From positions 1 to 13,489 of the forward strand of contig CAMWPE010000039.1 of assembly GCA_947176055.1 (NCBI GenBank): DNA of 13,489 bases, given 5' to 3'. The notes below the pieces were generated by a model. The model was given only the letters and a program-made list of their open reading frames with translations, did not search any database and was not told the DNA's origin. This DNA comes from an uncultured Desulfovibrio sp. GTDB taxonomy: Bacteria; Desulfobacterota; Desulfovibrionia; Desulfovibrionales; Desulfovibrionaceae. The position numbers and the translations under genes are program-made. Positions within the stretch are counted from its first letter, which is position 1. Each line of letters begins with the position of its first letter. Shown here piece after piece: positions 1 to 8,200 of this stretch.

Positions 1-1
1 C

Positions 2-901
2 CTGGGTTCGGACAGCCGCAAACTAGGCGGGCTGGCGCGCTTCCGGAAAATGGACAACAAATTGCAGGCCGGTCGCTTCATCCTCGAAAGCGGCCGGACT
101 CCGGATCAAATTCTCGACGCCCTGCTCAACGGCAAGCCGGAATTATACAGAATTACTATTCCGGAAGGATTAACCTGGTGGCAGACCGCGGATTTGCTCG
201 ATAAGGAAGGCCTGGCGAGATTCGATGATTTTAAAAACGCGATTCATGATCCGGAATTCCTGCGTCATTACGGCATACCCTTCGCCTCCGCAGAAGGTTT
301 TTTGATGCCCGACACTTATCTATTTAAAAAACCCGACATTCCTCCAGACGCCGACGAGTCCGCGATAAACGCCGCGTGGGCGGAACAGTCGCGAAATATA
401 GCCGGCCGGCTGGCGGACAATTTCTGGCGCAAGGCCGACGCTCTATGGCCGGAAAAAGACGGAAAAGCGGTGAGACCCGACAGGGAGGGCTTGAAGAAAT
501 ACGCCATTCTAGCCTCCATAGTGGAAAAAGAAACGGGAATGGCCGCCGAAAGGGCGAGAGTCGCCGGCGTTTACGCCAATAGACTTGATAAAAACATGAA
601 ATTGCAGGCCGATCCCACAGTCGCTTACGGTATAGGCCCCGCCTTCAAAGGTCCGCTAAAACGCTCCCAGCTCGATGATCCGGCTAATACCTATAATACT
701 TACCAGCATGCCGGTTTGCCGCCGGGTCCCATTTGCTCTTTTGGCTCGGCCGCGCTCGCGGCCGCCATTGCTCCAGAAAAGCACGATTTTCTCTATTTTG
801 TAGCCAAAACCGACGGCGGCGAACACCAGTTTTCGCGAGCGCTGGAAGAGCATAACCGCGCGGTCGAAGCTTACCGTCGCCAGAAAAAAAACCGCCGGTA
901 A
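2..901 (+). CDS. mltG: Endolytic murein transglycosylase MltG (YceG family), 5' end outside window
   Basis: MltG is an inner-membrane lytic transglycosylase that cuts nascent glycan strands and is thought to end their polymerisation. The reading frame is open from base 2, so the N-terminal membrane anchor is missing here; the ATG at 50 lies inside the LysM-like subdomain (LQAGRF, followed by ILDALLNGKPE) and is not the real start. The catalytic domain is intact: ASIVEKETG at about 510-540 carries the expected catalytic Glu. It is followed by RVAGVYANRL, LQADPTVAYG, NTYQHAGLPPGPI and the C-terminal LYFVAKTDGGEHQFS block. The gene ends with TAA at 899-901, eight bases before cbiA, so the two may be cotranscribed although their functions are unrelated. 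The family call is firm; the only defect is the window edge. Confidence 0.95.
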   Translation: MGSDSRKLGGLARFRKMDNKLQAGRFILESGRTPDQILDALLNGKPELYRITIPEGLTWWQTADLLDKEGLARFDDFKNAIHDPEFLRHYGIPFASAEGFLMPDTYLFKKPDIPPDADESAINAAWAEQSRNIAGRLADNFWRKADALWPEKDGKAVRPDREGLKKYAILASIVEKETGMAAERARVAGVYANRLDKNMKLQADPTVAYGIGPAFKGPLKRSQLDDPANTYNTYQHAGLPPGPICSFGSAALAAAIAPEKHDFLYFVAKTDGGEHQFSRALEEHNRAVEAYRRQKKNRR

Positions 902-909
902 ACCGCCAG

Positions 910-2328
910 ATGATTCCGGGTTTTATCATAGCGGCCAATGCCACGGGCGCCGGCAAGACGAGCGTCGCCATCGCCCTCATTCGCGCTCTCCGGGAACGGG
1001 GTCTCCGCGTAGCGGCGGCGAAACTGGGTCCGGATTTCATCGACGCCGCATGGTTATCGTGGGCCGCCGGACTGCCCAGTGTAAACCTGGATTGCCGGAT
1101 GGCGTCCGTCGCGGGCCTGAAACGGATATTGAGGCGCCTTGAACACGATCTAAAACCCGATATCCTGGTCTGCGAAAGCGCCATGGGACTTTACGACGGC
1201 GACCGTCGCGGGAAGGGAAGCGCCGCCGAACTCGCCGTCAGGCTCGAGATGCCAGCGCTCCTTTTGCTCGATGCCAAGGGCCTGGGCGGTTCCGTTGCTC
1301 CTCTGGCCGACGGTTTTCTGGGATTCGAAGCTCCCTGGCATACTTCGCTGGGCAAACCGCGTTTTTGCGGTCTGCTCTGCTCGAAAGTATCGGGCGCGAG
1401 ACACGCCGATTTGCTGGAAAATTCCCTGCGCCCGGTTCTACAAAAGTATAATATTCCCCTCGCGGGTTTTTTGCCCCAGGCGGACGCCCCTCGCTTGTCA
1501 TCCCGGCATCTGGGTTTGCGGCAGGCCTCGGAAGAGGCCCCTTCGCTGGACGTCGCGCGACTGGGCAAATGGGCGGAAGAGAATTGCGACCTGGATGACT
1601 TGCTTCGCCGCCTTGGCGTTCGCGTCGGACAAAAACAAACTCCGGCTCCGGTCGCCGCGCCGCCATTCTGTAAGAAAAAGTCGCCGGAGTCTCCGGTCGT
1701 AGCCGTAGCCAGGGACGAGGCTTTCGCCTTTTGCTACGCGGATCTGCCCGCTTTACTCGAAGAGCTAGGGTGTCGCGTCGCCTTCTTCTCTCCTCTGGAT
1801 GACGTCTCTTTGCCCGAATGCGACGGCGTCTATATTCCCGGCGGCTATCCGGAGCTTTACGCCAGCCGACTTTCCCGCAATTTATCGATGATCGCTTCAA
1901 TCAGGGCTCGCGCGGCGCGGGGTATGCCATTGTACGCTGAATGCGGCGGTTATATTTATATCTCCCAAAGCCTGCGGGATCCGGACGGCGTCCGCTGGCC
2001 TATGGCGGGGCTCGCGCCGGGAGAGCGCCTGATGGAAAAGCGGCTTCAGGCTCTGGGTTACAGATTCGTCCGCGGCGCGGACTCGCTTGGGCAAGTCGCG
2101 GCCGCTGGTCACGAGTTCCATTACGGTCGGGACGCTTTGGCCGTCGAACCTTCGCTGTGGGAAGTCCGCGATTCCCAAGGGAAGCGCTTGTCCTCGCAGG
2201 GGTATCAAAAAGACAATATCATGGCTTCCTGGATTCATCTCTATCCGGAGGGGAGCCGGAAGTTCTGGAAATACTGGACAAATAAAGTACGCGAATTCCG
2301 GAAAGCGAGGTTGAATGCGCGAGGATAA
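910..2328 (+). CDS. cbiA: Cobyrinate a,c-diamide synthase (CbiA/CobB)
   Basis: This glutamine- and ATP-dependent enzyme amidates the a and c carboxylates of (hydrogeno)cobyrinate during vitamin B12 synthesis. The 472-residue protein has the usual two-part build. The N-terminal dethiobiotin-synthetase-like ATPase has the P-loop ATGAGKTS (residues 11-18) and KLGPDFID (38-45). The C-terminal class I amidotransferase domain starts near residue 262. It shows YIPGGYPELYASRL, the nucleophile Cys345 in AECGG, GHEFHYG (400-406) and His443 in ASWIHLY. Length fits the family, and all expected catalytic motifs are present. A short basic, proline-containing linker around 240-262 joins the domains. The start ATG at 910 has only a weak Shine-Dalgarno. 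The 3' end overlaps cbiC by 14 bases in another frame, which suggests translational coupling. The sequence alone does not separate CbiA (cobyrinate) from CobB (hydrogenobyrinate) specificity. Confidence 0.95.
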   Translation: MIPGFIIAANATGAGKTSVAIALIRALRERGLRVAAAKLGPDFIDAAWLSWAAGLPSVNLDCRMASVAGLKRILRRLEHDLKPDILVCESAMGLYDGDRRGKGSAAELAVRLEMPALLLLDAKGLGGSVAPLADGFLGFEAPWHTSLGKPRFCGLLCSKVSGARHADLLENSLRPVLQKYNIPLAGFLPQADAPRLSSRHLGLRQASEEAPSLDVARLGKWAEENCDLDDLLRRLGVRVGQKQTPAPVAAPPFCKKKSPESPVVAVARDEAFAFCYADLPALLEELGCRVAFFSPLDDVSLPECDGVYIPGGYPELYASRLSRNLSMIASIRARAARGMPLYAECGGYIYISQSLRDPDGVRWPMAGLAPGERLMEKRLQALGYRFVRGADSLGQVAAAGHEFHYGRDALAVEPSLWEVRDSQGKRLSSQGYQKDNIMASWIHLYPEGSRKFWKYWTNKVREFRKARLNARG

Positions 2329-2980
2329 AGACATCGTTTACGATGACGCAGCGACTCCGGAAAGCATTGAGGCGAGATCCTTCGAGATAATCGACGCCGA
2401 ACTGCCCGAACCCCGGCTTTACTCCGGCCCGCTCTGGGAAGTGGCCCGGAGATGCGTTCACGCCCTGGGCGACACGGCGATTACGAACGATCTGCGTCTG
2501 TCTCCCGAAGCACTTGAATCCGGCCTAGCCGCAATGAGGAGCAAATGCCGGTTTTATACCGACACGCGCATGCTCGCGGCCGGGCTGGTAGCCAGGCGCA
2601 TGGATCCGCTGGGGATAGAAGTTAAGCCGTTAATGGAACTGAAGGGACTCGAAGAAGAAGCCCGGAGCCTGGGTGTGACCCGCGCGGCTCTCGGGATAAG
2701 GAGAATCGCCCCGCTCCTGACTGGCCAGATTATCGCCATTGGCAACGCGCCCACGGCCCTTCTGACCTTGCTGGACGAGCTGGAAAAAAATCCCGGCGTT
2801 CGCCCCGCCTTAATCGTAGGCATGCCGGTGGGTTTTGTAAACGCGGCCCAAAGCAAGGAAGCTCTTTTGCGCCGTAATTATCCGGCTTTCGCGCTCCTGG
2901 GCCGAAAAGGCGGTTCCGCCGCGGCGGCCGCCGCCCTCAATGCTCTCGCCGACATAATCCTGCGCGAGAGGGGCGCGTAA
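2315..2980 (+). CDS. cbiC: Precorrin-8X methylmutase (CobH/CbiC)
   Basis: This enzyme moves the C-11 methyl group to C-12, making (hydrogeno)cobyrinate, the substrate of the enzyme encoded just upstream. The protein has 221 residues, normal for the family. Visible signatures are CVHALGD with the likely catalytic His49, YTDTRMLAAG (81-90), AIGNAPTALL (141-150), IVGMPVGFVNAAQSKEAL (167-184) and GRKGGSAAAAAALNAL near the C-terminus. The family usually has AAESKE where this protein has AAQSKE. The ATG at 2315 lies inside the last codons of cbiA, so the pair is probably translated together. No other corrin genes follow: the next gene is on the opposite strand. The remaining pathway genes, if present, must lie elsewhere. 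The name cobH (aerobic route) or cbiC (anaerobic route) cannot be decided here. Confidence 0.94.
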   Translation: MREDKDIVYDDAATPESIEARSFEIIDAELPEPRLYSGPLWEVARRCVHALGDTAITNDLRLSPEALESGLAAMRSKCRFYTDTRMLAAGLVARRMDPLGIEVKPLMELKGLEEEARSLGVTRAALGIRRIAPLLTGQIIAIGNAPTALLTLLDELEKNPGVRPALIVGMPVGFVNAAQSKEALLRRNYPAFALLGRKGGSAAAAAALNALADIILRERGA

Positions 2981-3092
2981 CGCTCGCCCCCTCCCGAATA
3001 CGCTCTCCGTTTCGGCGAAATTCCCGTCGTCCGGTGGCGGATCGTCGCCTGATTTCCGCGGATTCAGCGCGCCAATAAACCTTTAACCGCCG

Positions 3093-4454
3093 CTAATCCT
3101 CGAAAAAAGCCTTGTAAGCCTGCCATGTAGCGTAAAGATCGGCTACGCTGGAAAGCTCGAAAGGACTGTGCATCGAAAGCAGGGCCGGGCCCAGATCTAT
3201 GACCCTAATGCCGTGCCTCGCCAGGAACAGGGCCACGGTCCCGCCGCCGCCCAGATCCACCTTGCCCAATTCGGCCGCCTGCCAGGGAATTCCTTTGCTA
3301 TTCAGCAAAGCGCGAAGACTGGCGAAATATTCCGCGTCCGCTTCGCTAGCGCCATATTTGCCCCGGGAACCGGTGTATTTTGCGAACGAAGGCCCGTAGC
3401 CAAGCCTCGCGGCGTTTTGCTTTTCGTGAACGTCCTGATAATCCGGATCGAGAGCGGCCGTGACATCCGCCGAAACAGCCCGGCTATTAAGAAATACTTC
3501 CGAAGTCCGCGCTTTCGCCTCTTCCGCCAGATCCTGAACGCAATACTGAAAAAAGCTCGAGGACGCTCCGGAGGCGCCGTCAGAGCCGATTTCTTCTTTA
3601 TCCCAGATCATCAGCGCGAGGGAATGGCGCGGTTTTTCCGCCGCGAGCAAAGCCCGCAAACCGCAAAAAACGCAAATTCTGTCGTCCTGTCCGTACCCGC
3701 CAATCATGGACTCGTCAAGGCCGACGAATTTCGCGTCTCCGGCCGGCACAGCCTCCATTTCGGCGGTGATGAAATCCTCCTCGCCGACTCCGTATTTTGC
3801 GAACAGCAAATCGAGCAATCTTTTTTTGACCGGATTTTTGGATTTTTCCTCGGCGGGCTCAATTTCAGGCTCGTGGGCGATAATTATATTGAGCTTTTCG
3901 CCTTCGAAGGCTTCGTTCAATTTTTGTGTTCCCTGTTTCTGGGCAAGATGGGGCAACAGATCTTCCACGCAGAACACAGGATCCCCCGGATTATCGCCTA
4001 TGCTGACCGGCAAGACGGAGCCGTTTTCCAGCGCGATAGTCCCCCGCAGAGCCAAGGGCCGGGCGAGCCATTGATATTTGCGAATACCGCCGTAATAATG
4101 CGTTTTTGCCTGAACCAGATTCGCCGTCTCCACGAAAGGATGTTGCTTGAAATCAAGTCGCGGAGAATCTCCGTGGGCGGCTATAATATTTATCCCCTCT
4201 CCCAGGGGAGCGTCGCCGCGGCGAAAAGCGAAGATTGCCTTGCCGCGCAATTCGCGAAAATACAGCTCGCCGGCCAGGACCTTTCCGTAACCGGCGTTTT
4301 CGAGCGCGCGCCGGACCCAGGCGACCGTTTCCCTCTCCGTTTTGCAACCGCTGATGAAATTCAGATATTCCCGGGCGAATTGAGCCGCGTCTTCGCGTTT
4401 TGACGTGTATATTTTCCACGCCGATTCGGGTTTGTAAAACTTTGAATCGTCCAT
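3093..4454 (-). CDS. M18 family aminopeptidase
   Basis: This is a cytosolic zinc aminopeptidase of the M18 (aminopeptidase I / aspartyl aminopeptidase) family, which removes N-terminal residues from peptides. At 453 residues it is full length. The metal-site motifs are all present: AAHGDSPRLD with His94, GQDDRICVF with Asp257/258, WDKEEIGSDGASG with Glu287/288, ALDPDY with Asp336, and SMHSPFEL with His429. YYGGIRKYQWLARPL is the typical M18 segment after the first metal ligand. The ATG at 4452-4454 follows an AGAGGA Shine-Dalgarno and starts three bases after the folC stop, so this is the last gene of the four-gene operon. The long plus-strand reading frame opposite it (about 3168-4403) is a shadow. 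Substrate preference cannot be read from the sequence. Confidence 0.94.
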   Translation of the reverse strand: MDDSKFYKPESAWKIYTSKREDAAQFAREYLNFISGCKTERETVAWVRRALENAGYGKVLAGELYFRELRGKAIFAFRRGDAPLGEGINIIAAHGDSPRLDFKQHPFVETANLVQAKTHYYGGIRKYQWLARPLALRGTIALENGSVLPVSIGDNPGDPVFCVEDLLPHLAQKQGTQKLNEAFEGEKLNIIIAHEPEIEPAEEKSKNPVKKRLLDLLFAKYGVGEEDFITAEMEAVPAGDAKFVGLDESMIGGYGQDDRICVFCGLRALLAAEKPRHSLALMIWDKEEIGSDGASGASSSFFQYCVQDLAEEAKARTSEVFLNSRAVSADVTAALDPDYQDVHEKQNAARLGYGPSFAKYTGSRGKYGASEADAEYFASLRALLNSKGIPWQAAELGKVDLGGGGTVALFLARHGIRVIDLGPALLSMHSPFELSSVADLYATWQAYKAFFED

Positions 4455-4457
4455 GCT

Positions 4458-5687
4458 TCATTCCTCTTTGTCTGTTTTAATAAGATATTCCGGATAAAGA
4501 GCGTAAAACTCGCCCAGCAGATACAGGGAACCCGCGAGCAGGATAGTTCCGCCGCTAAGTATCGCCCGGTTGAAATATTCGTCGAATCTCCCCCATTGGC
4601 ATGGGCGCGCGGGATAAGTTGACCGGAAAAAATCGATCATGTCATCGAGCGGGGTCGCTCTGGAATTTGCCAGCTCCGTGAAAAATACGGTCGCTTCTCC
4701 GGAATTTTTTAATAATATTGCCAGCGTTGTTTTCCAGTCCTTGTCGGCCAGACAGGAAAAGATAAGCGACGAAGGCGCGATTCGCGCCCTTTTTAAATAT
4801 CTGGCCAGGCTTTGCGCCGCGCCCGGGTTATGCGCTCCGTCAAGGATAATTTTCGCCTTCCCCAGGGAAATATTTTGCGCCCGCCCGGGAATAAAAGCTC
4901 CATTCAAATCGGCAACCATCGCTCCGGGGTAAAACGCGCGCCAGCACTCCAGCGCGAGGGCGGCGTTTACAAACTGATGATCGCCCGCGAGAGGCAAATC
5001 ATGCGGCGGCAAAGGCTCGACAAAGCGCAAATTCGCGCCCCGCGCCTTATCCTCAAGGATCTCTTTTACCGCCGGATATTGGGAAGCCGAAAAATTTAAA
5101 GAGCCCGTATCGATGACCGCGGCTTTGTCGCGAGCTATATCCGCGAGCGTCGGCCCGATAATGGCCGCGTGATCCATTGAAACAGGGGCGAAACAGCGAG
5201 CGGCGACGGGAATCGCCGAGGTCGCGTCGTTTTTTCCCCCGAGCCCGGCTTCGAGAATATAGGCTCCGACATCAGCCGAGCGGAAAATTACAAGCGCGAG
5301 CAAGGTTAAAAATTCAAAGTAAGTAAGATTCTCCGCGCCGGGGCAGGCCTCGAAAATTTCGTTGGCGCCCAGTCGCCAGAGCTCTTCGCCGGCGGGCTTG
5401 TCATCTATCAAGATTCTTTCGCGGGGGGAGACAAAATGCGGCGACAGATACGTCCCCGTTTTTAATCCGGAAGCGCGGGCCAGGGAGGTAAGAAAAGCGC
5501 AGGTCGAGCCTTTGCCATTCGTTCCCAGAACTTGAACTCCAATTCCAGCGGGCTGGGAAAGATTGAGATCGGTCAGGGCCCGGCGCATGCGCCCAAGTCC
5601 AAGCTCCATGGAAAACATGCCTTTGCGGTCAAGCCAGTCAAGAAGTTCCCGGAAAGTCGCGAATTTTTCTGCGCTCGCTTTTTTCAA
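4458..5687 (-). CDS. folC: Folylpolyglutamate synthase / dihydrofolate synthase FolC
   Basis: FolC is an ATP-dependent ligase that adds glutamate to dihydropteroate or to folates. The 409-residue protein shows the Mur-ligase-like order: P-loop VLGTNGKGST (53-62), TGTYLSPHFVSPRERI, EAGLGGKNDATSAI (family usually GLGGRLDATN), MDHAAIIGPTLADIARDKA with the probable carbamylated Lys188, IPGRAQ, and LDGAHNPGA at the start of the C-terminal domain. The start is TTG at 5685-5687, four bases after the stop of the YcaO gene. The nearest ATG (5694-5696) is in another frame and stops at once. The next in-frame Met, residue 24, would cut conserved sequence. Position between ycaO-like and M18 genes with almost no spacing indicates cotranscription. 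The role could be bifunctional or only folylpolyglutamate synthase. Confidence 0.93.
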   Translation of the reverse strand: MKKASAEKFATFRELLDWLDRKGMFSMELGLGRMRRALTDLNLSQPAGIGVQVLGTNGKGSTCAFLTSLARASGLKTGTYLSPHFVSPRERILIDDKPAGEELWRLGANEIFEACPGAENLTYFEFLTLLALVIFRSADVGAYILEAGLGGKNDATSAIPVAARCFAPVSMDHAAIIGPTLADIARDKAAVIDTGSLNFSASQYPAVKEILEDKARGANLRFVEPLPPHDLPLAGDHQFVNAALALECWRAFYPGAMVADLNGAFIPGRAQNISLGKAKIILDGAHNPGAAQSLARYLKRARIAPSSLIFSCLADKDWKTTLAILLKNSGEATVFFTELANSRATPLDDMIDFFRSTYPARPCQWGRFDEYFNRAILSGGTILLAGSLYLLGEFYALYPEYLIKTDKEE

Positions 5688-5691
5688 CGCG

Positions 5692-7425
5692 TCATTCCCG
5701 GGACGTTTTTAGTTCTTCGAGGCGAGCTCGAGCGAAATCAAGCGATGGGTCGAGACTCAAGGCGATCTCCAGATCTTTGGTCGCTTCGTCGGGTCGCCCC
5801 AGATATAAGCGACATACTCCGCGATTAGCCAGATCGATGGCCGAGCCCTTGTCGATTTTCAGAGCGCGATTAAAGCATTCCTCCGCGCGTTCGTAATTTT
5901 TTAATTTATACAAGGCGGCTCCGAGCAGATTCCAATAATCCTTCGATTGCGGACAGTCCGCCGTCGCGCGCGAAAGCCAGGGGAGGGCCATCCGCCAATC
6001 GTCCTGTCTGGTCAGGCTGTAGCCCGCGTAAAAAGCTGTCAAGGCCCGGGAGTCCGGATCGGTTTGCAAAGGATAAGCTTCAATAAAGAAGGAGGTCGCG
6101 GGAGCGCCTTCGGACAGGGCGATTAAGCCTTGAAAGAACGGGAGGTAGGCGGCGCCCGGACAAATGGCGCCGATGACCCGCAAGCCCGCCCTGGCTTTTT
6201 CGGGGTCGCCGCTCTCGGCGAGTTTCCGGCCTACAAACATTCCCAGACTGGCGTCCCGCGCCCTTTCCCTAAATTTGAGACCGGGCGCTACGCACCAGTG
6301 CGCCGGGATTCCCAGATCCGGCCTGGTCGTTTCGACGGCGTAGACTTCGAAGGGATGGAGCCGATCGAGGGTTGTCCTCAATTCTTCGCGGATATCCGGA
6401 TGCTCAACCGATGGGAGCGAGGACAACTCGCGTTCTTCGCCGTCCATAAGCCAGGCGCATTCGGAGAGATTTTCGAATTTTGGCAATCCGGAAGCTTCGT
6501 AACAGGCTCTAGTATGAAAATCTCCAGCCAGTTGCGCGACTTCCGTAACCGCGCGGATGGCGGCCTGCGCGGGCGACGAAGCCGTTCCCGCCGTAAAGAC
6601 AATTTCGGAAGCGTCCGGAAAGGAGGCCGGATCCCAGGCGAGAGCGGCGACGGTGGGGAGGGGCATATCCATGGAAAAGTCTTTTAGAATCAGTTGTACG
6701 CCCTGTCTTTCAAATTTGCCGATCAATTCCCGCAAAATCGGATCGTCGATAGAGCCGGTCTTGATAGTCGGTTGCCTGGGTCTTTCCCGATCGGCTATAG
6801 CGCAGACGTGCCTCTCTATCAATTCCGCCAATCCCTGGGCGAGGGATTCTTCGGGAGCGTTTCCCGCCGAGGAACCATTAAATTCGCCCAGCATTCTGAA
6901 CCAGTCCAGAGGAAGCCAGACCGCGCGACCGGTTCGGAGATTTGTAGCCGGGTAAAAGATCCATCGCGCGAGATTCATTATTTTTTTCGCCAATTCAGGA
7001 GGGAGAGGGTCCTCGACGGATTTCAGGATTTCTTCGATGGGGATCAAATCGTCGCCAAAAAGCTTTTCCGCTTCGGACCAGGTAGCTTCGATGGCGCCTT
7101 CGGGCTTCGCGAAGAAGCTGAAAAAGGAGAAACGCTCCATAAGCTCCATGAGCGCGGAGGCCTTTGCCTGTTCGGGAGAGGCGCCTTTGCCCATTTGTTT
7201 GCGGACGGGCATGATTTCGCGGGCGTCGACTCCGCATACGCTTAAATATACCGGTATGTCCAGTCGGCCGGTATCGACGCGCCGCGCGTCGGCGACAAGA
7301 TCGAGCCCGCAATCCCCTAGAACTTTTTCAAGATTGGCTATCGTTTCCGCCGGAGAAACGGCTTTGGCCTGATCCGCGTCGAACTTTTTTGGACAGCTTT
7401 TCAAAATTATGGGCGTCGCTTTCAT
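5692..7425 (-). CDS. YcaO-domain protein with C-terminal TPR repeats
   Basis: YcaO domains bind ATP and phosphorylate peptide backbone amides, making azolines or thioamides; E. coli YcaO is instead linked to RimO methylthiolation of ribosomal protein S12. The protein has 577 residues from the chosen start. ATP-site motifs are GKGASPEQAKASALMELMER (79-98, acid pair Glu94/Glu97), NGSSAGNAPEESLAQGLAEL (183-202) followed by IER (Glu201/Glu204), and RAVTEVAQ (291-298). Residues about 455-577 form roughly three TPR units, suggesting a protein partner. A longer frame back to 7575 is open but overlaps the upstream gene. The ATG at 7423-7425 has GGAG just upstream and shares an A with the upstream stop (TAATG), so it is preferred. 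No TfuA, cyclodehydratase partner or precursor peptide is next to it, and there is no proline-rich C-terminus. The substrate is unknown. Confidence 0.88.
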   Translation of the reverse strand: MKATPIILKSCPKKFDADQAKAVSPAETIANLEKVLGDCGLDLVADARRVDTGRLDIPVYLSVCGVDAREIMPVRKQMGKGASPEQAKASALMELMERFSFFSFFAKPEGAIEATWSEAEKLFGDDLIPIEEILKSVEDPLPPELAKKIMNLARWIFYPATNLRTGRAVWLPLDWFRMLGEFNGSSAGNAPEESLAQGLAELIERHVCAIADRERPRQPTIKTGSIDDPILRELIGKFERQGVQLILKDFSMDMPLPTVAALAWDPASFPDASEIVFTAGTASSPAQAAIRAVTEVAQLAGDFHTRACYEASGLPKFENLSECAWLMDGEERELSSLPSVEHPDIREELRTTLDRLHPFEVYAVETTRPDLGIPAHWCVAPGLKFRERARDASLGMFVGRKLAESGDPEKARAGLRVIGAICPGAAYLPFFQGLIALSEGAPATSFFIEAYPLQTDPDSRALTAFYAGYSLTRQDDWRMALPWLSRATADCPQSKDYWNLLGAALYKLKNYERAEECFNRALKIDKGSAIDLANRGVCRLYLGRPDEATKDLEIALSLDPSLDFARARLEELKTSRE

Positions 7426-8141
7426 TACTTCTCCAGGATTAATACGCTGTATATCCGTCGCTCTTCCTCCTTGTTCTCGTCTACGCTCTTTACGGCCGTC
7501 CTTCCTTCCCGGACTTTGAAAGATTTTTCGGCGAGTTTTTTGAAACGCGGCTTTGCTCTGGAGAGATCCTGGCAAAGCAGGGCTTTGCCGCCCGGCGCGA
7601 GAGCGCGCGAGATAAATTTGAGCAGAGGCCGATGCAGATTATCCAGATACAGTAGCTCCGACGCCATTATAATATCCGTCGTTCCCGCGAAGCGAGGATC
7701 GGGGCCAGGGGAGGAGAGATCCAGACTTCGAATGTCAATGAGGGAGGAGAGGTTATTTTTCAGAACATTAGCGCGGGCGAAATCCAGCGCGTCTTCCGAA
7801 GAGTCGCTGACCGTGATTTTCTTCAAATCGTAATATGACGCCATAATCGAGCATACGCCCATGCCCGCGCCCAGCTCGAGCAGGGTTTTGTCTTTCGTGT
7901 CAATAGTCTTCAGGGCTTTGGCCAGAACGAAGGACGCGGGCCAGACTTTTGCCCAGAGAGGAAGGTCGCGAAGGGGATCGGCGATGGAGCCGCCGGCGAC
8001 GAGTTTGTCCAGATAAGCCGGCATATTTTCTACTGCCAGAATATCGAAGGTCTGGCCGTCAATGGCGAGGGGTTCAAATTTAACCGAAAAATTGCGTCCG
8101 ATTTTATGGAGAATTTTTTCCAGTTCCGTAGTATGCTCCAT
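7425..8141 (-). CDS. Class I SAM methyltransferase, Methyltransf_16-like (putative protein lysine methyltransferase)
   Basis: This is a Rossmann-fold S-adenosylmethionine methyltransferase. Visible motifs are DLPLWAKVWPASFVLAKAL before the fold (typical of the METTL21/ETFB-KMT-like group), motif I LLELGAGMGVCS, an acidic strand end TVSDSSEDALDFARAN, DIIMASELLYLDN and LAPGGKALLCQD. Members of that group methylate lysines of proteins such as electron-transfer flavoprotein or elongation factors; the target here is unknown. Two starts are possible: GTG at 8151-8153 and ATG at 8139-8141 (238 residues). Neither has a clear Shine-Dalgarno. A TATAAT at 8154-8159 on this strand would start transcription just before the ATG, so the ATG is chosen, giving a nearly leaderless message. 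It is the first gene of the operon and its TAA overlaps the YcaO start. A misannotation as PrmA-like is possible. Confidence 0.82.
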   Translation of the reverse strand: MEHTTELEKILHKIGRNFSVKFEPLAIDGQTFDILAVENMPAYLDKLVAGGSIADPLRDLPLWAKVWPASFVLAKALKTIDTKDKTLLELGAGMGVCSIMASYYDLKKITVSDSSEDALDFARANVLKNNLSSLIDIRSLDLSSPGPDPRFAGTTDIIMASELLYLDNLHRPLLKFISRALAPGGKALLCQDLSRAKPRFKKLAEKSFKVREGRTAVKSVDENKEEERRIYSVLILEK

Positions 8142-8153
8142 AGAGTTCGTCAC

Positions 8154-8159
8154 ATTATA
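8154..8159 (-). promoter_or_regulatory. Possible -10 box of the methyltransferase-YcaO-folC-M18 operon
   Basis: Read on the minus strand, bases 8159-8154 are a perfect TATAAT. Transcription would begin near 8147, only a few bases before the ATG at 8141. No good -35 hexamer is found at 16-18 bases upstream; that position is occupied by the inverted repeat at 8172-8185. An activator-dependent or weak promoter is possible, or a chance match in AT-rich spacer. Confidence 0.35.
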
Positions 8160-8171
8160 TCGCGTTTATAT

Positions 8172-8185
8172 CCGGCGAGCGCCGG
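8172..8185. promoter_or_regulatory. Perfect 14-bp inverted repeat between divergent genes (possible operator)
   Basis: CCGGCG-AG-CGCCGG is a perfect inverted repeat with a 2-base centre in the short gap between the methyltransferase operon and prmA. It covers the place where a -35 box for the minus-strand operon would fall, and it is just upstream of the prmA Shine-Dalgarno. It could bind a dimeric regulator controlling both directions. CG-rich palindromes also arise by chance in such a genome. Confidence 0.35.
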
Positions 8186-8200
8186 AATGGGGAATTTTAT

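Noticed and set aside
1238..1900. 220-codon minus-strand frame inside cbiA
   Set aside because: Arg-rich translation typical of the antisense of a GC-rich gene; cbiA motifs occupy the same bases.
2981..3092. Terminator between the convergent cbiC and M18 genes
   Set aside because: Only weak short pairings such as GGCG/CGCC around 3036-3051 were found, with no T-run.
3168..4403. 411-codon open frame on the plus strand
   Set aside because: It lies wholly opposite the M18 aminopeptidase, whose metal-site motifs are all present on the other strand; the plus-strand product has no recognisable motif.
7426..7575. 50-residue N-terminal extension of the YcaO protein
   Set aside because: It would overlap the methyltransferase gene, is Arg/Lys-rich without YcaO similarity, and the ATG at 7425 has a Shine-Dalgarno and a TAATG junction.
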